Below are positions 7,044 to 14,277 of a stretch of 14,277 nucleotides of DNA, one piece after another. The notes beneath the pieces are model-generated. The model ran no database searches, was not told the origin of the DNA, and was given only the letters and a program-made list of their open reading frames with translations. This stretch comes from Euperipatoides rowelli (taxonomy: Eukaryota; Onychophora; Udeonychophora; Euonychophora; Peripatopsidae). The DNA lies in NCBI GenBank assembly GCA_003024985.2, contig PXIH01S0011462.1. The stretch is one strand, 5' to 3'. Made by a program: the position numbers and the translations under genes. Within the stretch, counting starts at the first letter, position 1. Each line of letters opens with the position of its first letter.

Positions 7044-8334
7044 ATATACCGTATATGTAGCCTATACCGTATACAGTATATACGATATATATATACAAAA
7101 AAAAAATTGTTACGTGTAAAATTCCTCACTTTGATTAGATTGATAAAGAATCTTGGTTTTATTAAAAAAAAATCACCTCAATGAACCGATATTGTATAAA
7201 AATTGAATTATTTCTATTTGAAGGGAAGAGTTTATGGTAAATATTGTGATGTTTATTTGAGATCTTCCCTCATTGAAATTGTTTTAATTTCATGTATGAG
7301 ATTCAACAGATATTTTAGTATTAGAACAACTACTGTAACAATTTTTGAGAGTATTTAATACTTAAATTACCATTAAAGTGGTAGCTATTTTAGAAACAAA
7401 CTTGAACATTTCAGATTCAGGGATTCCTCTGTAATTTAATAGTGAAAAATTAAAATATATGAATACTGTGTGCATTAAGAGTTTAAAAGTTCAGTAATTT
7501 TAAACCAATACCCTGGATTAACAAATTTTTATCAGATTTATTAAATTTTTGCACTATTGTATTATTTTACTATTCACCCAAAGTATTACTGTATCTAATT
7601 CTAAATTCAAATGTTAGAAACCTATAGCCTATATATATATAGGCCTAATTTGAAAAATACAATTTGGAAATAAGAAGATGCTTAAATCAGAATTAATGAG
7701 TATTCCTGCCATATTTTGATCTGCCAGATTTTTAAAATGAATTATTACTAAAGGTTACTTTTGAATCCAAAATAGCCTACCTTAACTATAAAAATAATAG
7801 TACCGATAGCCTAATAAGCTAAGATTTTATGGTAGACCACATTTGACAGGAATATCCAGTAATGAAACGTTATTGACTAATTTTTATTCAAACTCAAAGT
7901 GATTGTTTTTTCATGTAAGTCAGTAGTCGCTAAATTTCAATCCAGAGGAAATCCTGAAGATTGTAAATTCAAAGTTAGTGATTTGCCTAGTAATGAATTA
8001 AACTCTGAAATAGATTGTCATTGTAATTTTGCAAAATGATGATCATGAAAGATAAGTTGATTGTTTTAGTACGGTATTAACTTACTATAAAGCTATTAAA
8101 ATAAGTTTTTAGTATTTCAATTTTAAAATAAAAATATATGATTTAAGAATCATAGTTTTCTGCTAGTCTTTAAATAGTGATGCTCTACAGAGTTTGCCCA
8201 TTGTCTGATTTTTTTTAAAAGACATTTTTATTAAAATAAATATTTCAATTTTAAGACCTGAAATATGCAAATTATGGTTTAAAATAATATAATTTGCTAA
8301 TAAAGTAATCCAAGAAATAAATATTGAGTGTCTA
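7044..8334. other. AT-rich non-coding stretch beyond the large transposon
   Basis: No coding region is supported. The start carries alternating TATA sequence with two direct copies of TATACCGTATA (7045-7055 and 7063-7073) beside the transposon's right end. A TAGGCCTA octamer lies at 7640-7647. A 31-bp AT-rich segment at 7521-7551 has an inverted near-copy at 9262-9289. The minus-strand open frame at 8163-8351 overlaps the left end of the next MITE and shows no motif; I treat it as chance. Confidence 0.6.
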
Positions 8335-8542
8335 GTTCCAAAACCAGCCAATTTAATTTTTTTTTAAATTTGGGTTTTAGCCTATTTAAAAAAATTGAAA
8401 ATGTTTCAAAATCAGCTTTAAGAATGAAGAAATAGCAAGTTATTTTCAAAAGCATCTGAATTGTAATAGCTTAAATGAAAAGACAAAAACGTTTTTTCAT
8501 TTCCTGAACAATTTAAAAAATACAATTGGCTGGCTTTGAAAC
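8335..8542. mobile_element. 208-bp MITE with TA ends, Tc1/mariner-like
   Basis: The left end GTTCCAAAACCAGCCAATT (8335-8353) and right end AATTGGCTGGCTTTGAAAC (8524-8542) are inverted repeats with two mismatches, and the similarity continues inward through a T/A run into AAATT. Both ends are flanked by TA (8333-8334 and 8543-8544), the target duplication of Tc1/mariner-type elements. The interior is AT-rich, contains a smaller inverted pair (AAATGAAAA at 8473-8481, TTTTCATTT at 8494-8502) and has no coding capacity, so it would depend on a transposase encoded elsewhere. Its ends do not resemble those of the 4.1-kb element. Confidence 0.78.
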
Positions 8543-8558
8543 TACACTAGCAATTTAA

Positions 8559-9218
8559 CCTTTAACTACACGCGCCCGGTGTATAAAATACACCGTTTGC
8601 ACTAAAAATTGTTCAATTTTTGTTAAACGATTCACATGAAACTGTTCATGCCAACTAACCTATTATTGGAAGTGTCCACTATGACCACCATCAGTATTGT
8701 TGATGCAGCTGTAGCAATAAGCTCATAAATTGTTAAATCTGCAGCAGTGCTGGTATTTGGTGTAGTTATTATGTAATTATATTTGTTCAGTTATTTCATA
8801 GAAAATTTTATTTTAGCATTCAAAATATATTTTTACAGTATAATTATATTGATATGAAGGTTGTGATGCGGATGTTTAAAATTTTGTATTTATATTTGCT
8901 TACCGTACTATTATTTTCAAGAAATTTATTTTTTATTTTGTTTTAATATTTAGGACAGTTTATGTTTAGTTTTTTTTAATAAACACTGCTCTTAGTTTAA
9001 TATACATACATTTGTGTAATATGTGTAGTATTTATTGAAAACATATTTTTTAAAAGTAATTTTGGTTACTTTTTTGATGCAGTGTACACCATTTATTTAT
9101 TTATTTAATATTAAAGTTTAAGCAGTAAATGCCTATATACAGTCTTTTGATGAAATCATCAACATTACTTAAACAATTGTGTAATTATGCTATATTTATT
9201 GATGCATGTAGTTAAAGG
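8559..9218. mobile_element. 660-bp piggyBac-like MITE flanked by TTAA
   Basis: The 12-bp ends CCTTTAACTACA (8559-8570) and TGTAGTTAAAGG (9207-9218) are exact inverted repeats, each directly flanked by TTAA (8555-8558 and 9219-9222). TTAA duplication is the hallmark of piggyBac-superfamily insertion, and short C-rich ends beginning CC fit that group. Next to the left end sits CGCGCCCGGTGTAT, including the perfect hairpin CGGTGTAT-AAA-ATACACCG (8577-8595); a related GTGTACACC lies near 9083-9091 on the right. The interior is AT-rich with no open frame of transposase length, so the element is non-autonomous. It is 12 bp from the TA element to its left. Confidence 0.78.
8577..8595. repeat. Perfect hairpin CGGTGTAT/ATACACCG next to piggyBac-like left end
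   Basis: Eight-base arms around AAA form a 19-base palindromic hairpin immediately inside the GC-rich left end of the 660-bp element. Its position beside the terminal repeat suggests an internal binding site for the mobilising transposase, as subterminal repeats do in piggyBac elements. This role is inferred. Confidence 0.7.
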
Positions 9219-9222
9219 TTAA

Positions 9223-9812
9223 AAAAGTGTAAAATTCATTTAAAGAACTCTGTACTGGAATCAAAAATTTAACAAATCTGATAAATATTAAAGTTTTTTT
9301 TTTTTTTTGCCCCTACTCAATTTTTATAACAATCACAAAACAATGCTTAATTAACAAGTATTAATATTAGCAACAATATACTGTATTTGTCATGTTGTTT
9401 TACTACATATGAGTAAAATGTAAAAATGTGGTGGTGAATGCCCAATAATTTTTAATGTTATTTAAATGTACCAGGAAATTTGAACTTGTTCTGGACAGGT
9501 ATTTTATTTATCCAGGACAAATTCATAATGGGATTGTAAAAAAGTTTTGTTAAATATAATTGCTATTTTGATTGTAACATAAAAAAAAACTATGTTGATG
9601 ATTTTAAAAAATGTGTTGAAACCTGAAGAATTGAAAGAGCCAGTTTAATCAAATTGTTCTAAACTCATTACATATTCAACAAATGTTTACTACCAAATCA
9701 AGTCTAAAACATGGATAATTTCTTGAGCTTAATAACCAAAGAACTTAATGAAAAGATGTATTGCCAAAGGAATTGATTGACTTTTACTAATAAATCTTTA
9801 CTGCTGTATTTG
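9223..9812. other. AT-rich non-coding stretch
   Basis: Nothing coding is recognised. The stretch includes the segment 9262-9289, an inverted near-copy of 7521-7551, a long T run around 9293-9308, and a weak foldback near 9492-9516 (CTGGA facing TCCAG). It leads into the diverged repeat family starting at 9813. Confidence 0.55.
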
Positions 9813-10120
9813 GCAATTTGAACCCTTAAAAAAAAAAAAAAGAAAGAAACAAGACTGCATTGACTTGGAAAAATATCTTTATGACAATAATTTGGATTAT
9901 TTGAATACTAATGATAAATAACATTCTTATTCTTTTCAATTTGAGCCATAAAAAAAGATACATTGATTGAAAAATACTATAGCACAATAATGTGGATTAT
10001 TGGAATATTTGTAATATCTTCTATACTTTGTAATTTGAACTCTTAAAAAATGAATATAACTTACACTGTTGACTTTAAAAATTATTACTACAAGAATTTT
10101 GGTTGCTTGAATATTAACAG
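9813..10120. repeat. Diverged tandem repeat, three ~95-125-bp copies
   Basis: Units start near 9813, 9937 and 10030. Each opens with AATTTGAACCCTTAAAAAA or a variant (AATTTGAGCCATAAAAAAA; AATTTGAACTCTTAAAAAA), then has a CATTGACTTGGAAAAATA-like box, then ACAATAATTTGGATTATTTG or a variant, ending in a T-rich tail with TTCT. Identity between copies is moderate, so the array is old. A fourth copy appears at 11099-11180 on the other side of the LINE relic. Confidence 0.72.
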
Positions 10121-10129
10121 GAACTATAA

Positions 10130-11051
10130 AAGGAACTATATGGAAACCGAGAGTAAAAGTAAAAGACCAGATGCGAATATCGGAAGAATCTTTTGAAATG
10201 AGATAAATATAATACAGGTGTGTGTTCTCTTTTATAGCAATATAATGTATACAGTGAAAAAATTACACAGGAAGCTATGACTAATACAGATGATCTTGAT
10301 ATAAATGGAGAGGAAATATAAGATATACAGGTGATACCATAATTATGGTCGAGAAGGGAGAAATCTAAAAACTTTTATGGAAATACTGAACAATACATAT
10401 AGGTGCGATGGTATGGTAATAAAGATAAAGAAAGCAAGAACAATGATCAACTCGCAGAAATGAGAAATGTAAAATTGAGCTGGATAGCTAGCACTTGACT
10501 TGTACTCCTATTATATTTTATTAAATAATTGGATCACTAATTTACTGAATGGAAGGTATGAAAGTCGAAGCAGGAAAAAAAGGGATGAATATATTTCTGG
10601 ACATATAGGAAATGATTAAGAAGAAATTGTAATCTTAAACTGAAAATGAAATTATTGATTTGTTACAACTCCCTATTGTTTCCCATTGATGTAAAGAATG
10701 AGTTTTCTAAAAGGATTTGAAGAAAAAAAAAACAATCTTTTGAGTTATGTGTTTCAGGTGTATTCTTCAAATAAATTGTGAATTTAGTAAAATGTTAAAA
10801 TGGCTAAATTGTTAAACAGACACTTTTGATGTCAGCTGCCAAGAGGAAAATACCATTTGCAGGCCATATAATGAAAGAATCGGGTGGGCCAATTTTGTTT
10901 TCAATGTGCAGTATTTAAGACAAAATCCCTAGAAGGAGAGGAGACCATGATGGAAATGGATGATTGAAACACTGGTTTAGATGATCGAGTTTAGTGGAAC
11001 ATAAGGGAGCAGAGTAAAGAGAGAATGGAAGCTTTGATAGCCATCCTATAA
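10130..11051 (+). pseudogene. LINE (non-LTR retrotransposon) reverse transcriptase, 3' part, decayed
   Basis: Plus-strand fragments in shifting frames follow the order of a LINE reverse transcriptase. A KVKDQMR...EESFEMR piece (about 10150-10205) precedes CVL (10221-10229), then YSEKITQEAMTN and DLDINGEEI (10250-10320), GDTIIMVEKGEI after a degraded YADD-type active site (about 10326-10365), DGMVIKIKKARTMINSQK (10407-10460), a GRYESRSR piece near 10552-10575, then GHIMKESGGP (10862-10891) and MMEMDD...TGLDDRV...ALIAIL closing with TAA at 11049-11051. These match the RT palm end, the thumb and the GHIMR...W.DDI..WTGL tail common in LINE proteins. Several stops and frameshifts are present and the endonuclease part is absent. 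The clade cannot be settled; no poly-A tail or target duplication is visible. Confidence 0.76.
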
Positions 11052-11098
11052 ATCAATTGTTTACTAGTTTATAATAATTATTTACTAGTACAATTTGT

Positions 11099-11180
11099 AG
11101 TTTGAACCCTGAAAAAAAAGACACATTGAAATATGTTTGTAATTGACAAGAATTTGGAACATTTCAAGATAACATTTCTG
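11099..11180. repeat. Fourth, separated copy of the 9813 repeat family
   Basis: AGTTTGAACCCTGAAAAAAA, then GACACATTGAAATATG and GACAAGAATTTGGAACATTT follow the same order as the three copies at 9813-10120. The LINE relic lies between, so the array was probably continuous before that insertion, or two copies flank an older composite unit. The preceding TTTACTAGT duplication (near 11060 and 11081) adds local repetition. Confidence 0.6.
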
Positions 11181-12528
11181 CTTAGTATGGCAAGTTATTT
11201 GAGTATTGTATTTTAAACTTTAAAATAAATCTTCAAAATATCTGATAAATTGCATTTGTTAATAGCATGGTAATGTGGTAGATTACAATTTGCATTTGTT
11301 TAGAAATATTTTACATCATGCATTGGGACTAGTTATACCAACTTAATCATATCTGAAATGGCATTATTAAGGTAAAAAGGACTGTAAGCTTGAAGAATGT
11401 TTCTATGCTAAATGTATTGTTTGTGTTTAGTCATTGAAAATCTTAAGACTTTTGATTGGCCTAATAACTACATGAAAATTCATTAGACCGGAAATATAAC
11501 TAAAAAATAATTAGAAAAAAAAAGCCACAAATAAAAATCAATTATGGCATGGATTCACATCTGATTCTTATCACATTCTCTATGAACATTGCTGAAATTG
11601 ACAACACAGGAATAATGTGCACATACCATACCATAAACAATGTATCACACTTTTATACCTACGAACAATATCTTACTTTAACATGGTAGATGTTCCTCCA
11701 TGTTTATTATGGTAATTAATTACTTACAACTTTTATAACATTGTATGAATTAATACAAATTGATAGAAAATAGTTTAATTTGCCCTGCAGTTTTTAAGCA
11801 GAAAGACTTGAAAATATTGAAATAACTCTATAGTCTGTCACTCATCCTAATATTTTTATGTAGCCTACAGATTGTTGTCAATAAAAACTTGAGAACTTTT
11901 AAAATTAACTATTGGACATTCAAAGAAAATATTTGATTCTCTTTTTGTTAAAATTGGCTTTGAGGAATGAAGACTGAAATAATGACTATGTTGCCTTACT
12001 ATAGAGTATACAAATTAGAATTTATCATGACTGAAATCCACTTTCTATTTAAGCTGAATGTTTTACCATTGTTTATTTAGAAATAATGATTAAAGAAATT
12101 TCATTTTTTATTTCCAAAAGTCCTTATTGTTGTCACTTGAACTCTACAAGATTGCAACAGTCAATTGGAGAAATTAAATTTTCCCATCAATAAAATATCT
12201 TCAAGTGAATTAGGCCTACACCAAGTTGCTTCGTAAACATATCAAAATGTTCATGAAAATGTTAGTATCTCACCAAAATTACTACAAACAAAATAGAAAA
12301 GATAGATATTTCAACAAATGTATCTAATCATGAATAAACTGCTCCATAGAAAAAGCTAAGGATTGAAGGTACTGTAAATCCAGAAATATATTTTTAAATC
12401 TTGAAGGCAATTGAATTGATCTATATTCACCTGATTTGGACATGCAAGACACTTGTTTTATATCAAACTGCTTTCATAATATCCATTTCAATTGTGTCGC
12501 TCTAATCTATTTAACACACTAAATCGTC
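11181..12528. other. AT-rich non-coding stretch
   Basis: About 1.3 kb without a supportable gene. Reading frames on both strands are short and interrupted. One TAGGCCTA octamer lies at 12211-12218. The segment near 12430-12480 (CTGATTTGGACATGC onward) vaguely resembles the start of the ~170-bp repeat that follows, and could be a further, very diverged copy. Confidence 0.55.
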
Positions 12529-13006
12529 CTGATTTATATAAATGTATTGCTTTCTAGACTTTACTTCTTGGATCTTGGATATTATTATGTTTTCAACATT
12601 GCTAAATATATAGTATTTTGGAGTTCCTGAAGCACCATATTATGAACCTCATTTTCAAATTGGATCACATCTGTTTAAATTATGCTTAAGAGTATCATAA
12701 TCATCTGATATGTCTAAGAATATGTTGCTATTAGACTTTGTTTCTTGGATCTTGGAAAAACTATCTCAACATCTACTAAATATAGGCTAGTTTTTGGAAT
12801 TTTGAAGTACCCTATTTTATAATTGTGTCACTAAAACTAGTTTAAACCACATTTCTGAATATCATCATCGTCATCTGATATGTCTAAAAGTATGTGTTTT
12901 CTAGCCTTGTTTCTTAGAAAAAACTGTCATCTCATCATTGCTAAAAATAAGTTTTGGAATTCTTGAATTACCATTTTGTGATTGCCAATCTTGCTGAGTT
13001 ATTTCA
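12529..13006. repeat. Diverged ~170-bp tandem repeat, three copies
   Basis: Copies begin at 12529, 12705 and 12875 (spacing 176 and 170 bp); the third fades near 13006. Each runs CTGATATGTCTAARARTATG, a TTTCTAGACTTTGTTTCTTG-like box with GATCTTGGA in the first two, then a CAACATTGCTAAATATA-like box, TTTTGGAATTCTTGAAGTAC or variant, and an AATATCATCATC-like end. The similarity is moderate, so this is an old short satellite or a locally duplicated repeat. It has no coding potential. Confidence 0.8.
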
Positions 13007-13545
13007 TATTTATCTGCTGTGCTCTTTTTAGCTTCATAAACTTCAAATTTCTTCTAGTTGGTGAAAAATCTCAAAATTATATTAATTTGAATTGATTTTA
13101 AATATTTTATCTGCAAGTAGAGGCTGTCATTGTTCATTTAATAATATTTTTAATGCTATATATTAATCTGTTTCTATTTGATAATTTTGCCCTTAAGAAG
13201 CAAAGTGGTGTGTGTGATATTTTTTTTTTTTTAGATTTTTCTGGATGAAGAGTTTTGCATTTGACACTTGTCCATACCATAATATTATTTGATTTGTAGA
13301 GCTATGCAACTGCCATTTGAAATATTTTGGAGATAGACTTATACCATTCTGTCCTGTAATAATTACAATTACCTACCCAAACACTGAAAGTTGAACATTT
13401 CAAACAAATACCACTTAGCTTTTAAAGGGCACAATTCATGGCTTAAAATAAAGTGTTTAGTAGGCAATAGCAATTTGTTACTAAAAAAATCTATATTGTA
13501 ACTAAATTTTGTTAAACAATAATTACTTTTTTTTTCTTATTTTGA
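13007..13545. other. AT-rich non-coding stretch
   Basis: No gene recognised. The right end (about 13525-13550) is a pyrimidine tract ending TTTTGATACAG, which would look like a 3' splice acceptor; because CAGACAACTC there also starts a transposon-like terminal hairpin and no exon follows, I do not call a splice site. Confidence 0.5.
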
Positions 13546-13600
13546 TACAGACAACTCTTGATAATCCATATAGGTAGCTGGTGCTACGTGGATTATCTTG
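13546..13600. mobile_element. Single pogo/Tigger-like terminal inverted-repeat hairpin
   Basis: After TA (13546-13547) the sequence CAGACAACTCTTGATAATCC begins a terminal-repeat-like segment. It folds on itself: GATAATCCA (13560-13568) faces TGGATTATC (13589-13597), with an inner GTAGC (13574-13578) facing GCTAC (13583-13587). A CAG start after TA and inverted GATAATCC/GGATTATC boxes are typical of many arthropod pogo/Tigger elements. No second end is visible in the window, so this is a solo end or the start of an element continuing past it. Confidence 0.5.
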
Positions 13601-13645
13601 GGCTTAAAAAAAACAATTTTTACCAAATTTGATTTTTAAAAAATA

Positions 13646-14204
13646 CAGTGTTATTCATAAATCCCTAGCCAGGCTATCGGAATTCAATAGCACTATAACA
13701 AAAGCAGACACAGCAGAAAGGCTTATATCAATAGGTAGAGGATCTCTCCAAATTTCCATTCGTAATAACTGCTGTGGTATACTTGCAGATTTCACCGGTA
13801 GGAGGCAGTAATAATGAAACATGGCATTTAATGATGAGAGCTTTTTGCATCTTAGAAGTTGCTAAATGTGTGTTTGTTATGATGGTTCAACACTTTGTAA
13901 CAAATATCAATTGGAAGCCCTTACACAGACAAAACAATTTGTGTGTGGTACACAAATTTCAGATTCTCAGGATGATTCTTCTCCTCTTCTGTGACCTCCA
14001 TGGTCACCTGACCTAACTCCATTTGATTTTTTTTGAGGGGTTACATCAAAGATCGCATGTTTGTGCCCCCTATGTCATTTGATTGAGCATAGCTGCGAGA
14101 AATGATATTAACTGTCAGATGTTGAAGTGTGTGTGGCAGAAACTTCAGTACAGAATTGATGTTTGTCACATCACCAAGGGTGGACATATTGACCGAAACT
14201 TGGC
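13646..14204 (+). pseudogene. Mariner-like element relic with transposase C-terminus
   Basis: CAGTGTTATTCATAAATCCC (13646-13665), preceded by TA, resembles the 'CAGGGTGTTCCATAAGTCCC' start of a mariner-like group. Further on, one frame gives CYDGSTLCNKYQLEALTQ (a worn second-Asp motif) and, after a stop, PPWSPDLTPFDFF (about 13998-14036), the third-acid motif. A one-base loss in the T run shifts the frame; GYIKDRMFVPPM, then QMLKCVWQKLQYRIDVCHIT and KGGHID follow, ending near 14190. These match the mariner-type tail 'LQ.VW.ELDYRLDVCR.T.GAHIE'. Only about 0.55 kb separates start and tail against the usual 1.2 kb or more, so most of the gene is deleted. The 3' terminal repeat is not seen before the palindromes at 14218. 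Confidence 0.72.
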
Positions 14205-14217
14205 AGGGTTCGCTAAG

Positions 14218-14277
14218 GTGGGCCCAGCCCGGAAAAACCCACCGGGTTTTTTCAAGCTGGGCCCACTTGAAAAAACC
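14218..14277. repeat. Alternating GC-rich/A-T-run palindromes at window edge
   Basis: GTGGGCCCAGC (14218-14228) is the exact inverse of GCTGGGCCCAC (14256-14266). Between them GGAAAAACCC (14231-14240) faces GGGTTTTTTC (14244-14253) with one length difference. In addition GGTTTTTTCAAG (14245-14256) is the exact inverse of CTTGAAAAAACC (14266-14277). The two module types therefore alternate and can pair in more than one way. GC content is far above the rest of the window. The structure runs off the end, so its extent is unknown; it may be the terminal or subterminal region of another transposon. Confidence 0.8.

Noticed and set aside
8163-8351. 62-residue minus-strand open frame
   Set aside because: Overlaps the end of a MITE and shows no family motif.
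13520-13550. Pyrimidine tract plus ACAG as a 3' splice site
   Set aside because: No exon-like open reading or donor partner follows; the CAG is better explained as a transposon end after TA.
13774-14016. 80-residue plus-strand open frame taken as a gene
   Set aside because: It is out of frame with the mariner-like motifs recognised in the same stretch, so it is a shadow of that relic.

Overview
The window looks like non-genic DNA from an animal nuclear genome. It is very AT-rich, full of homopolymer runs, and contains a spliced but decayed eukaryotic DNA transposase, a decayed LINE reverse transcriptase, a mariner-like relic and short inverted-repeat elements. This mix of element types suggests an invertebrate, most likely an arthropod; the species cannot be read from the sequence. 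I find no intact host gene, no tRNA or rRNA, no CRISPR array and no bacterial operon structure. Every long open frame is a piece of a broken transposase, an antisense shadow of one, or chance.

Layout. 1-2960: AT-rich DNA with a small direct/inverted repeat at 698-782. 2961-7043: a complete but dead DNA transposon of the pogo/Tigger/jerky type, bounded by inverted repeats beginning AGTGCTGTCCTCT in TA-rich flanks. Its transposase lies on the minus strand from 5938 down to 3754: a psq-like HTH exon, a 99-bp intron, a CENP-B-type HTH, the DDE catalytic domain, an acidic linker and a C-terminal tail. It is broken by two in-frame stops and at least five frameshifts, and the third catalytic acid is replaced by alanine. 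The left arm carries about 2.8 copies of a ~155-bp tandem repeat, and both arms carry oppositely oriented copies of a CTTAAAAAACCC-type motif. 8335-8542: a 208-bp MITE with TA ends. 8559-9218: a 660-bp piggyBac-like MITE flanked by TTAA; only 12 bp separate the 8335-8542 element from its TTAA. 9813-11180: a diverged ~95-125-bp repeat family interrupted by a multiply frameshifted LINE reverse-transcriptase relic at about 10130-11051. 12529-13006: three diverged copies of a ~170-bp tandem repeat. 13546-14204: a pogo/Tigger-like terminal hairpin, then a 5'-type mariner terminus followed by a mariner-like transposase C-terminus. 14218-14277: GC-rich interlocking palindromes running off the window edge.

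The genes do not form a working system. The window is a sequence of insertions of different transposon classes (pogo/Tigger, mariner, piggyBac, LINE), all apparently inactive. The parts most worth a second look are the mirrored subterminal motif array of the large element, its C-terminal tail domain, the LINE-split repeat array, and the alternating palindrome modules at the right edge.
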